The notes beneath the pieces are model-generated. The model did not search any database and was not told the origin of the DNA. It saw only the letters and a list, made by a program, of their open reading frames with translations. From Planctomycetota bacterium (lineage in GTDB: Bacteria > Planctomycetota > B143-G9), in assembly GCA_003644275.1 (NCBI GenBank), contig QNBY01000016.1, positions 1 to 11,708 on the forward strand: a DNA stretch of 11,708 bases, written 5' to 3'. This document shows, one piece after another, positions 1 through 6,806 of the stretch. Each line of letters opens with the position of its first letter. Positions within the stretch are counted from its first letter, which is position 1. The position numbers were made by a program, and so were the translations under genes.

Positions 1-624
1 CGCCTGGTAGAGCTGCAGCAGCTTCCACGCCCCCACCCCAACGAGGAACACAACCCCCCACACGAGAAGCTTCGTCCGCCGCGGAGCCAGAAGCCCTATC
101 CCCAGCGCGAGCAGCATCCCCGCCGCCGTGGACAGCAGCACGAACGGCACGAACGCCGCGAACGCCGCCGGGTAGAACCACAGGCTTCCCGCGAAGTACC
201 TCCCGTACGACACCACCAGCGGAAGGGCGATGAACAGCGTCGCCCAGCCCGAGAACGCCGCCGCCTCCCTTGCCTTGTGCGCGAACACCCCCCCGTCCGA
301 CATCGGAAGCGACAGCAGAAACTCCGTCTCCTCGCTCTGGAAGAACGACGAGAACGAGATGACCGACGACGAGAACGCCAGCATCACCATCAGCGGGAAG
401 AAGAACAGCGCCCACACGTTCGCCGCTATGCTCCCGCTCAGTATCCGCAACTGGTTGTACAGGAACCGCCAGCCCTCGTCGAACAGCAGGAACAGAAGCC
501 CCCAGAACGCCGCCCACAGCAGCGCCACCACCACCGTCCGCCTCGGCGTGGCGAGCACCCTCTCCCGCAGCACCCGCCGCGCCCGCGCCGAAGCGAGCAC
601 CCACAGCGCCCTCAGCTCATCCAA
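1..624 (-). CDS. ABC-2-type transporter permease, partial (C-terminus beyond window)
   Basis: Membrane permease subunit that would pair with the ATPase encoded just upstream; substrate unknown. 208 codons are open to the window edge. The chosen start is TTG at 624: a GGAGG lies 6 nt upstream, and the start overlaps the ATPase stop by 8 nt, implying translational coupling. The visible protein has an Arg-rich N-terminus (about residues 8-26), then hydrophobic segments near residues 27-43, 65-85, 117-132, 141-165 and 172-190. Between the second and third is a cytoplasmic stretch with SEETEFLLSLPMSDGGVFAHK-like character: an acidic 'E..FLLSLP' followed by a Lys. This pattern recurs in large ABC-2-like exporter permeases, where 'LLSLPvs...l...K' follows the second TM. 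The family assignment rests on topology, that motif and the ATPase neighbour. No substrate can be inferred. Confidence 0.75.
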   Translation of the reverse strand, partial: MDELRALWVLASARARRVLRERVLATPRRTVVVALLWAAFWGLLFLLFDEGWRFLYNQLRILSGSIAANVWALFFFPLMVMLAFSSSVISFSSFFQSEETEFLLSLPMSDGGVFAHKAREAAAFSGWATLFIALPLVVSYGRYFAGSLWFYPAAFAAFVPFVLLSTAAGMLLALGIGLLAPRRTKLLVWGVVFLVGVGAWKLLQLYQA

Positions 625-1351
625 CGCCTTCCTCCGTCAGCCGCAGAAAGACGCTCTCCAGGTCCGCGTCCGCGCCGCCCCCCTTCATGTCCTCCTCTCT
701 TCCCTCCCACACCAGCCTCCCCAGGTGGATGATCCCTATCCTGTCCGCCATCTCCTCCGCGTCCGCGAGGTTGTGCGTGGACATGAACACCGTCGCCCCC
801 CGCCTCGTCCTCTCCTTCAGCACGTTCTTGAACCGCCTTATAAGCCGCGGATCCAGCCCCACCATGGGCTCGTCCAGGATTATCACCTCCGGATCGTGCA
901 TCAGCCCCGCCATCAGCACCACCCGCTGCTTCATGCCGTGAGAGTAGGAATGCGCCGGCTGGTCCAGGAATCCGCCCGCCCCGAACAGCTCCGCGAGCTC
1001 CTCCGTCCTGCGCCGTATCTCGGCCGGGGCCATTCCCCTCAGCCTTCCCGTGAACTCCAGGAATTCCCGCCCCGACAGCAGGTCGTACAGGTACGGCTGG
1101 TCCGGTATGTAGCATATCCGCCGCCGCACCTCGAACCCCTCCCGCTGCACGTCGAAACCGCATATCTCCAGCCGTCCTTCGTCCGGCCTCAGCAGCCCCG
1201 TCATCATCTTTATCGTGGTGGTCTTCCCCGCGCCGTTCGGGCCGAGGAAGGCGTAGATCTCCCCCGCCTCCACCGCCAGGGTGAGGCCGTCCACCGCCAC
1301 CGTCCGCCCGAACCGCCTGGTGACCCGTTCAATCCTTATCTGCGCGGCCAT
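617..1351 (-). CDS. ABC transporter ATP-binding protein
   Basis: Cytoplasmic nucleotide-binding subunit that would power the permease encoded downstream. The 244 residues contain all core motifs. Walker A is GPNGAGKTT at 37-45. The Q-loop region is YIPDQP at about 81-86. The signature is YSHGM at 136-140, a variant of LSGGQ that is common in ABC-2-type exporters. Walker B is VIILDE at 156-161, the D-loop is GLD at 165-167, and the switch His is in STHNL (H193). Length and the ccmA/ABC-2 style signature fit a drug, polysaccharide or lipid exporter ATPase; the sequence does not give the substrate. The ATG at 1351 lies inside the 3' end of the preceding gene (23-nt overlap) and has AGAGG about 6 nt upstream. 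The stop overlaps the permease start, so the three genes look translationally coupled. Confidence 0.93.
   Translation of the reverse strand: MAAQIRIERVTRRFGRTVAVDGLTLAVEAGEIYAFLGPNGAGKTTTIKMMTGLLRPDEGRLEICGFDVQREGFEVRRRICYIPDQPYLYDLLSGREFLEFTGRLRGMAPAEIRRRTEELAELFGAGGFLDQPAHSYSHGMKQRVVLMAGLMHDPEVIILDEPMVGLDPRLIRRFKNVLKERTRRGATVFMSTHNLADAEEMADRIGIIHLGRLVWEGREEDMKGGGADADLESVFLRLTEEGVG
631..635 (-). promoter_or_regulatory. Shine-Dalgarno deciding a TTG start for the permease
   Basis: GGAGG on the minus strand, 6 nt before the TTG at 624 and inside the 3' end of the ATPase gene. No ATG in the permease frame lies nearby, so this site is the main support for the TTG start. Confidence 0.6.
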
Positions 1352-2177
1352 TCCGATCCTCTCTGCGCGGCTCCTCCGGGCCGTATATCAGCGCCGCCAC
1401 GTCCTCCCTCACCAGGGTGAACCCCAGCGGCACCTCCTCCATCAGCACGTCGCCCTCCTCGTCCACCCATGCGGTGTAGATGCGGTCGCCCGACTTCATC
1501 TCCACCGGATAGCCCCGCAGCTTCCCCTTCGAGTCCGGCAGCTCCTCCTCGTCCAGCACCCGGAACTCCAGCGTGCGGACCCGTCCCGTGAGCGGCTCCA
1601 CCATGTCGGTCGTCCATTTCTTCCCCGGCTTGGGCCGTCCCATCTTCATCAGCGGCATGAGCGAGTCCGACAGCGCCAGGCTCTTGGTGGGCACCGTGAA
1701 CGACTGCACCTTCTCGCCCCCCACCGAGAGCGTGAGCGCTATTTCCTTCTTTCCCCCGGCCTCCTGCCTGCGGGCGTACCCGGAAATCTCGTACCTCGCC
1801 CCCCCGGCATCGAGCGACATCCGGAGCGCCTCCAACTCGTAGGCCGCCGTTATGTGCATGCTGGAGAAGAACCGCACTTCCAGCCGCGCCCCCATCCAAT
1901 ATATCCGCCCCTCCACCCTCGCGGCGAGGTCGAAGCTCCCGTCCTTGCGCGGAAGCGCCGCCGCCAGGGCCTTCCCCGCCCGCTTGCCGTTCACGACTAT
2001 GGCGTAGTTCCGCTCGTAGGGCTCGCGCATTCCCGCCAACGCGGCCCGGTACGGCCGGGCGAGGTCCTCCCTCATCGCCCGTTCCTCCAGCCTCAACCCG
2101 AACCACGCCCCCGCCAGACCCCACAACAGCAGGGTGACCGGCAAAAACCTCTCCAGCGCTCCCTGGATCCCGCTCAT
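1329..2177 (-). CDS. Single-TM extracytoplasmic protein, unknown function, in ABC module
   Basis: I do not recognise a named family with confidence. The 282-aa protein begins with an uncleaved-looking signal anchor (hydrophobic residues about 12-28, 'LPVTLLLWGLAGAWFGL') and the rest appears exported. The body is predicted beta-rich. It runs from 'YAIVVNGKRAGKA' (about 58-70) to a C-terminal 'YTAWVDEEGDVLMEEVPLG' (about 236-254). The pattern 'G.......a.vde.G.v......lG' resembles the beta domain found N-terminal to transglutaminase-like domains and in DUF3108-like proteins, but no transglutaminase domain follows. The gene overlaps the ABC ATPase by 23 nt, so it is probably an accessory or sensing partner of that transporter. 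Start: ATG 2177; the nearest purine-rich SD (AGGGGG) is 12 nt away, and a three-codon ORF ends on this start codon. Confidence 0.75.
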   Translation of the reverse strand: MSGIQGALERFLPVTLLLWGLAGAWFGLRLEERAMREDLARPYRAALAGMREPYERNYAIVVNGKRAGKALAAALPRKDGSFDLAARVEGRIYWMGARLEVRFFSSMHITAAYELEALRMSLDAGGARYEISGYARRQEAGGKKEIALTLSVGGEKVQSFTVPTKSLALSDSLMPLMKMGRPKPGKKWTTDMVEPLTGRVRTLEFRVLDEEELPDSKGKLRGYPVEMKSGDRIYTAWVDEEGDVLMEEVPLGFTLVREDVAALIYGPEEPRREDRNGRADKD

Positions 2178-2185
2178 GCTTTCAT
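2174..2185 (-). other. Three-codon mini-ORF overlapping the next start codon (possible coupling leader)
   Basis: Minus strand ATG AAA GCA TGA. Its TGA shares bases with the ATG at 2177 (ATGA junction). AGGGGG lies 4 nt before the mini-ORF ATG but 12 nt before the main ATG, so ribosomes may enter at the mini-ORF and restart. The arrangement is visible directly; a function is speculation. Confidence 0.2.
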
Positions 2186-2201
2186 TCTACCCCCTGGAAC
2201 G

Positions 2202-2227
2202 AAAAGGGGGGACGTTCGTCCCCCCTT
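2202..2227 (-). terminator. Intrinsic terminator of the buk-ptb-iorAB operon
   Basis: A perfect 10-bp stem (AAGGGGGGAC / GTCCCCCCTT) with a 4-nt loop (GAAC) is followed on the minus strand by TTTTCGTT. It starts 28 nt after the iorB stop codon. The short U-run is interrupted, but the stem is almost all G-C. It ends 24 nt before the ATG of the next gene, so the ABC module must use read-through or a promoter overlapping this region. Confidence 0.8.
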
Positions 2228-2255
2228 CTTCCTTCCGTTCGGCGCGGCGGGCGTC

Positions 2256-2831
2256 TCAGTAGCCGAGCCCCACATCGAACGCCTTGAGGTTCAGCTCCAC
2301 GAACCTGGGCTTCACGAGCTCCCTTATCGCCTCGCGGAAGGCGTCCTCCGCGAGCCCGATGCGCTTCGCCAGCGCGCCCAGCATTATCACGTTCGCCACG
2401 CGCGGGTTGCCCAGCTTCAGCGCCTCTTCCGCGGCGGGTATCACCTTGCACTCGCCCACCGCTTCCCGCACGCCCGCGAGCGGGTCGTTCGGGTAGCTCT
2501 CCTGCCTCGCCAGTATGGTGGACGACGGTATCCGCTGGTCGTTGACGAGCACCGTGCCGTCCGCGCGCATCAGGTTCGCGTAGCGCGCCGCCTCCACCAG
2601 CTCGAAGGCCAGCATGTAGTCCGCCCTGCCGGCCGGAATCAGCGGCGAGTGCACCTTCCCGCCGAAGCGAACCTGCGTTATCACCGAGCCCCCGCGCTGC
2701 GCGAGGCCGTGCACCTCGCTCTTCTTCACGTCGTAGCCGCTCGTGAAGGCCGCGTGGGAGAGCAGGTCGGAGGCGAGTATGGTGCCCTGGCCGCCCACGC
2801 CCGCTATCAGAACGTTGGTTATCCTGTCCAT
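2256..2831 (-). CDS. iorB: Indolepyruvate ferredoxin oxidoreductase, beta (gamma-domain) subunit
   Basis: Small subunit of the cytoplasmic IorAB enzyme, which oxidatively decarboxylates aryl (indole-, phenyl-, hydroxyphenyl-) pyruvates to aryl-acetyl-CoA with reduction of ferredoxin. The 191 residues match the pyruvate-ferredoxin oxidoreductase gamma domain. A GVGGQG motif at 11-16 is followed by 'SEVHGLAQRGGSV' at 38-50, the hallmark of this family. 'PRVANVIMLGALAKRIGL' lies near 143-160. Length is normal for IorB. The ATG at 2831 shares one base with the iorA stop (TGATG), and AAAGGAGG lies 4 nt upstream. A reading frame open to 3902 extends the frame N-terminally through iorA; that extension is not coding. 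The operon terminator follows 28 nt after the stop. Confidence 0.92.
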   Translation of the reverse strand: MDRITNVLIAGVGGQGTILASDLLSHAAFTSGYDVKKSEVHGLAQRGGSVITQVRFGGKVHSPLIPAGRADYMLAFELVEAARYANLMRADGTVLVNDQRIPSSTILARQESYPNDPLAGVREAVGECKVIPAAEEALKLGNPRVANVIMLGALAKRIGLAEDAFREAIRELVKPRFVELNLKAFDVGLGY

Positions 2832-4612
2832 CACGCCTCCTTTCCGCTCTCGACGATGGCCCCCACGGGACACACCTGCGCGCACACGCCGCAGCCCACG
2901 CAGAGAACGGGATCCACCTTCGCCCGCGGCCGCCCCGTCTTCGGATGGGGCTCGCCCGTCAGCGCTATCGCCATGCAGCCCACCTCCTGGCACTTGTCGC
3001 AGGCCACGCACTTGTCCTCGTCCACCACCAGCGGCGGCTTGTGGCGCTTCACTATGAGGGCGCACGGCGCGCGGGTTATCACCACCGCCGGCCCTTCGTG
3101 GGCCGTCGCCCCGCTGAGCGCCTCGCGGAGCTCCTCCAGGTCGAACGGATCCACCGTCCGAACGTGATCCACCCCCAGCGCCTTGCACAGGTCCTCGAAG
3201 TCCACTTCCGGCGCGGGCTCGCCCATCAGCGTCATGCCGGACGCCGGGTTGTGCTGGTGCCCCGTCATCGCGGTGATGCGGTTGTCCATTATCACCACCG
3301 TGATGTTGGAGCGGTTGTAAACCGCGTTCATCAGCTCCGTCACGCCGCTGTGCAGGAAGGTGGAGTCGCCTATCACCGCCACCGTGCGCTTGCTCATCTC
3401 CTTGCCCAGCGCCTTCTCGAACCCGTGCGCGTGCCCGATGGACGCGCCCATGTCCTGGCAGGTGTGCAGCGCCGACAGCGGCGGAAGCAACCCCAGCGTG
3501 TAGCAGCCTATGTCGCCCGTCACGTTGTAGTCCAGCTTGTGCAGCGTGTAGAACACCCCGCGGTGCGGGCAGCCGGGACAGAGCGTCGGAGGCCGGTTGG
3601 GTATCGGCTCGGGATGCACGATCTCCCGCTCGCCGCCGAAGCCTTCCACTCCCAGCCCCTTCGCCACCCTGTCGGGCGTGAGCTCGCCGGTGGCCGGAAA
3701 GATGCTCCGGCCCTCGCACTCTATCCCAAGCGCCTTTATCTCGTTTTCTAAGAAGGGCTCGTTCTCCTCCACCACAATTATCCGCTTCACCTTCGAGGCG
3801 AACTCGCGCACGAGCCCGGCCGGGAGCGGCCACGGCAGCCCCAGCTTCAGCACCCACGCCTTCGGCTTCACCTCGCGCAGGTACTGGTAGCTTATCCCGC
3901 ACGCCACATAGCCCACCGAGTCGTCCTCGCCTTCCTCTATCCGGTTGAGCTCACATTCCTCGGCGTAGCGGGCTATCTCCTTCAGCTTCTCCTCCAGCTT
4001 CACGTGCATCACCCGCGCGTGCGCCGGTATCACCACGTTCCGCCTTATGTCGCGCTCGTAGCCCTTCGGCTCCACCTCCTCGCGCTCACCCAGCTCCACT
4101 ATGCCGGTGGAGTGGCTTATGCGCGTGGTGGTCCTCAGGAGCACGGGTATGTCGAAGCGCTCGGAGATGCGCACCGCCTCCTTCACGAAGTCCTTGCACT
4201 CCTGCGAGTCGGAGGGCTCCAGGAAGGGCACCTTCGCCGCGCGCGCCAGGTGGCGGTTGTCCTGCTCGTTCTGCGAGGAATGGCACCCCGGGTCGTCCGC
4301 GCTCACGAAGATGAGCGCGCCCTTCGCCCCTATGTAGGCCGCGGAGAAGAAGGGATCGGCCGCGACGTTCAGCCCCACGTGCTTCTGCGCGCACAGCGCG
4401 CGGGCTCCCGCCATGGACGCCCCCGTGACCACCTCGGCGGCCACCTTCTCGTTCGTCGCCCACTCGCAGTATATGTGATCCTTGTAACGCTTCCCGATGA
4501 ACTCGAGTATCTCGGTACTCGGCGTCCCCGGGTATGCCGAGGCCACGTGGATGCCCGCCTCGTAGGCCCCGCGGGCTATGGCCTCGTTGCCCGACATGAT
4601 CCGTTTCGCCAT
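2831..4612 (-). CDS. iorA: Indolepyruvate ferredoxin oxidoreductase, alpha subunit
   Basis: Large subunit of IorAB, carrying TPP and Fe-S clusters. The 593 residues hold three parts. The N-terminal pyrimidine-binding domain (about 7-180) has 'SAYPGTPSTEILE' at 25-37. The TPP-binding domain (about 340-520) has CPGCPHRG at 345-352, GDIGCYTLG at 366-374, and the Mg/TPP motif GDS...N at 415-444. The C-terminal ferredoxin domain (about 528-588) has C535-x2-C-x2-C-x4-C546 and C571-x2-C-x2-C-x3-C581-P. The second cluster is classical; the first has four residues before the last Cys and lacks the Pro. That layout fits aryl-pyruvate or branched-chain keto acid use better than pyruvate, but specificity cannot be read from sequence. 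ATG 4612 is chosen because GAGGAGG lies 7 nt upstream; an in-frame ATG at 4651 lies inside the upstream gene and has no SD. Confidence 0.95.
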   Translation of the reverse strand: MAKRIMSGNEAIARGAYEAGIHVASAYPGTPSTEILEFIGKRYKDHIYCEWATNEKVAAEVVTGASMAGARALCAQKHVGLNVAADPFFSAAYIGAKGALIFVSADDPGCHSSQNEQDNRHLARAAKVPFLEPSDSQECKDFVKEAVRISERFDIPVLLRTTTRISHSTGIVELGEREEVEPKGYERDIRRNVVIPAHARVMHVKLEEKLKEIARYAEECELNRIEEGEDDSVGYVACGISYQYLREVKPKAWVLKLGLPWPLPAGLVREFASKVKRIIVVEENEPFLENEIKALGIECEGRSIFPATGELTPDRVAKGLGVEGFGGEREIVHPEPIPNRPPTLCPGCPHRGVFYTLHKLDYNVTGDIGCYTLGLLPPLSALHTCQDMGASIGHAHGFEKALGKEMSKRTVAVIGDSTFLHSGVTELMNAVYNRSNITVVIMDNRITAMTGHQHNPASGMTLMGEPAPEVDFEDLCKALGVDHVRTVDPFDLEELREALSGATAHEGPAVVITRAPCALIVKRHKPPLVVDEDKCVACDKCQEVGCMAIALTGEPHPKTGRPRAKVDPVLCVGCGVCAQVCPVGAIVESGKEA

Positions 4613-4619
4613 CGAACGG

Positions 4620-4626
4620 CCTCCTC
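4620..4626 (-). promoter_or_regulatory. Shine-Dalgarno deciding the iorA start
   Basis: GAGGAGG, 7 nt before the ATG at 4612. It favours this start over the upstream in-frame ATG at 4651, giving 593 rather than 606 residues. Confidence 0.75.
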
Positions 4627-4628
4627 GG

Positions 4629-5546
4629 TTAGTAGGGATGGAACTGTGCATAGACGCACGCGAGCGCTATGGAGTCCAGCTTCGTCCGGCTCGTGTCCGA
4701 ACGCGACAGCAGGACCACCGGAACCCGCGCGCCTATGATTATCCCCCCGCACCGGTAACGGGCGAGGTAGATGAACGACTTGCCCAGCACGTTCCCGGAC
4801 ACCAGCTCCGGCACGATCAGTATGTCCGCCGAGCCCGCGACGCCGCGCTCCGGCGGGTAGCCCTTCGCCTTCACGGCGAACTCCGAGAGCGCGAGGTCGA
4901 GCGCCATCGGCCCGTCCACCACGCACCCCTCGAACGCGCCCGCCTCGTACCGGCGCCGCATCTCCGCGCACAGCTCGGTGGACGGTATCTTCGGGTTCAC
5001 CACCTCTATCGCCGACAGGCACGCCACCTTGGGCTCTTCCATCCCCAGGCAGTGCGCCACCGTGACGGCGTTCCTTATTATCGCCTCCAACACGTCCGCG
5101 TCCGGCGCTATGTTCAGGCCCGCGTCGCTCAGCAGCAACAGCCGGCCGTAGTGGTCCGCCTGCGCCACCATCGTGTGGGAGAGTATCGCCCCCACCCGGA
5201 GCCCGTTCTCCTTGTCCAGAACGCCCTTCATTATCGCGCCGGTGGAGATGTGCCCCTTCATGAGCATGGTGGCCGATCCCTCGCGCACCAGCGCCGCGGC
5301 CGCCTTCACGCCCTCGTCGGGCGCGGCTTCGTGGAGCTCCAGCCCGTCGAGGCCGATGCCCGCTTCCGCCGCCGCCCGCCTTATCTCCTCCGCCCGGCCG
5401 ATGAGGATGGAGTCCGCTATCCCCGCGTCCTTCGCCTCGCGGCACGCCTTCAGCACCTCGGCGTCCGCGGCCTCCACGACCGCCAGCGTCTGCCGCCCGG
5501 CCTCCCGGGCGCGCTCCCTTATCTCCTCGAAATTCTTGAGGACCAT
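4629..5546 (-). CDS. ptb: Phosphate butyryltransferase family (acyl-CoA to acyl-phosphate)
   Basis: Cytoplasmic phosphotransacylase: acyl-CoA + phosphate gives acyl-phosphate + CoA. The 305-aa length matches Ptb rather than the larger Pta. Family features include 'LMKGHISTGAIMKGVLD' at 95-111, 'LSHTMV' at 122-127, 'LLLLSDAGLNIAPD' at 136-149, 'VVDGPMALDLALS' at 209-221, and the C-terminal 'PELVSGNVLGKSF' and 'VPVVLLSRSDTSRTKLDSIALA' (246-258 and 275-296). It sits between the kinase gene and iorA, 16 nt from each. In this context the substrate is probably the CoA ester made by IorAB (aryl-acetyl-CoA or a branched/short-chain acyl-CoA) rather than necessarily butyryl-CoA. ATG 5546 has AAGGAGG 4 nt upstream. 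Confidence 0.92.
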   Translation of the reverse strand: MVLKNFEEIRERAREAGRQTLAVVEAADAEVLKACREAKDAGIADSILIGRAEEIRRAAAEAGIGLDGLELHEAAPDEGVKAAAALVREGSATMLMKGHISTGAIMKGVLDKENGLRVGAILSHTMVAQADHYGRLLLLSDAGLNIAPDADVLEAIIRNAVTVAHCLGMEEPKVACLSAIEVVNPKIPSTELCAEMRRRYEAGAFEGCVVDGPMALDLALSEFAVKAKGYPPERGVAGSADILIVPELVSGNVLGKSFIYLARYRCGGIIIGARVPVVLLSRSDTSRTKLDSIALACVYAQFHPY

Positions 5547-5562
5547 CGCGCCTCCTTACCGG

Positions 5563-6720
5563 TTACCCGATGTTGTTGAGGACCTTGAACCTCTCCGGAT
5601 CCTCCAGCCTGGCCTTCAGCGAGTCGTCCTCCGTGTACTCCTTCGGCTCCTCCTCGCCCCGGAGCACGCGGAACGCGCCCTCGGCCATCGCCTCCAGCTC
5701 GTCCTCGCCGGGATAGATGCGCACCGGCGCTATGAACCGCACGCGCTCCTCCACCCAGGCCGTGAGTATGTAGTCGTTCGCGAGCCCGCCCGTGAGGAAG
5801 ATGCAGTCCACCTCACCCTTCAGCACCGCCGCGAGACCGCCCAGCTCCTTCGCTATCTGGATGGCCATCGCCTCGTACACGAGCCTCGCGAGCTTGTCGC
5901 CGCTCTCTATCCGCTTCCGTATCTCCCGCCCGTCGTCGGTCCCCAGATACGCTATCAGGCCGGAGTTCTTGCCGAACTTCTTCCTGAGATCCGCCGCCGT
6001 GTACTTCCCGCTGAAGCAGAAGTCCATCACCGCGGAAATGGCCAGCGTCCCCGCCCTCTGCGGCGAGAACGGACCGTATCCCAGCAGGCCGTGGTTGGAG
6101 TCTATCGCCTTCCCCTTCTCGAAGGCCGCCATGGAGATGCCCCCGCCGAGGTGGCAGCCCACCATGTTCGACTCCTCGAAGCTCTTGCCCGCCTCGGCCG
6201 CCGCCTTCCGCGCCTTCGCCCGCAGGTTCAGCGAGTGCATGAGCGACACCCGCTCCACCTCCGGCACGCCGGATATGCGCGAGACCGGGATGAAGTCGTC
6301 GGTGGAGATGGGATCCACCACCAGCGCAAGCGCCTTCCCGTGCCGGGCTATCCGCTCCGCGAGCGCCGCGCCCAGGTTCGCTATGTGCTCCGAGCCGTAG
6401 TACTTCAGGGCGTACTCCGCAAGGTCGCGCTTCATCACCTCGTTCACGAGGTAGGTCCCGCCGGGTATGGGTTTCATCATGCCCCCCCGGCCCACCACCG
6501 CCGAGAGCTCCGCGGCGTCCACGCCGTTCTCGGCGAGGAAGTCCTCAACCAGCCCCGCGCGGTACTCGAGCTGGTCCGCCACGCGCCCGAAGCCCTTCAG
6601 CTCCTCCGGGCGGTGCTCGATCTTGACGGTCTTCACGGGTTCCCCGTCCCGGTAAAGGCCCACCTTGGTGGAGGTCGAACCCGGGTTTATGCACAACACG
6701 AGAGAGCCCGATTCCGGCAT
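5563..6720 (-). CDS. buk: Butyrate kinase family (acyl-phosphate + ADP to ATP)
   Basis: Cytoplasmic acid kinase of the ASKHA superfamily, making ATP from acyl-phosphate. The 385 residues include the phosphate-1 loop NPGSTSTK at 12-19, 'GRGGMMKPIPGG' at 77-88, 'VVDPIST' at 134-140, the phosphate-2 loop HLGGGIS at 190-196, 'NHGLLGYGPFSPQRAG' at 209-224, and the adenosine loop LTGGLANDYI at 309-318. These separate butyrate kinase from acetate kinase. The C-terminus runs about 25 residues longer than the usual 355-360 aa and is acidic and charged. The start is ATG 6720 with AAAGGAG 7 nt upstream; a frame open to 6795 adds 25 residues without support. It is the first gene of the operon. The partner Ptb is 16 nt downstream. 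The true substrate may be an aryl-acetyl or branched acyl-phosphate. Confidence 0.93.
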   Translation of the reverse strand: MPESGSLVLCINPGSTSTKVGLYRDGEPVKTVKIEHRPEELKGFGRVADQLEYRAGLVEDFLAENGVDAAELSAVVGRGGMMKPIPGGTYLVNEVMKRDLAEYALKYYGSEHIANLGAALAERIARHGKALALVVDPISTDDFIPVSRISGVPEVERVSLMHSLNLRAKARKAAAEAGKSFEESNMVGCHLGGGISMAAFEKGKAIDSNHGLLGYGPFSPQRAGTLAISAVMDFCFSGKYTAADLRKKFGKNSGLIAYLGTDDGREIRKRIESGDKLARLVYEAMAIQIAKELGGLAAVLKGEVDCIFLTGGLANDYILTAWVEERVRFIAPVRIYPGEDELEAMAEGAFRVLRGEEEPKEYTEDDSLKARLEDPERFKVLNNIG

Positions 6721-6727
6721 GGCTTTG

Positions 6728-6734
6728 CTCCTTT
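6728..6734 (-). promoter_or_regulatory. Shine-Dalgarno deciding the buk start
   Basis: AAAGGAG, 7 nt before the ATG at 6720. It supports the 385-aa product over the 410-aa upstream in-frame start. Confidence 0.65.
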
Positions 6735-6769
6735 CTCGTCGCTCGTGTGCCTTCCGGCTATTCGGGATT

Positions 6770-6775
6770 ATTTTA
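6770..6775 (-). promoter_or_regulatory. Candidate -10 element for the buk-ptb-iorAB operon
   Basis: TAAAAT (5 of 6 matches to TATAAT) in the AT-rich island of the 86-bp gap between the membrane-protein gene and buk. A start about 7 nt downstream would give a leader of roughly 40 nt. No convincing -35 is seen at 16-18 nt. An 8-bp inverted repeat (TCGTGTGC 6743-6750, GCACACGA 6792-6799) flanks the island and could be a regulator site or chance. Confidence 0.3.
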
Positions 6776-6806
6776 TCGATTGTGAAGCGGAGCACACGAA
6801 AAAAGC

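Noticed and set aside
1281..3167. Plus-strand open frame of 628 codons opposite the ABC and ior genes
   Set aside because: It crosses three well-supported minus-strand genes and the terminator, and its His/Arg/Pro-rich product looks like an antisense shadow.
2832..3902. N-terminal extension of the iorB frame through iorA
   Set aside because: IorB homology begins exactly at the ATG at 2831, which has its own SD; the extension is Gly/Arg-rich out-of-frame sequence of iorA.
6771..6779. TCGATAAAA as a flagellar sigma28 -10 (GCCGATAA)
   Set aside because: No TAAA-type -35 at the needed distance at either copy.
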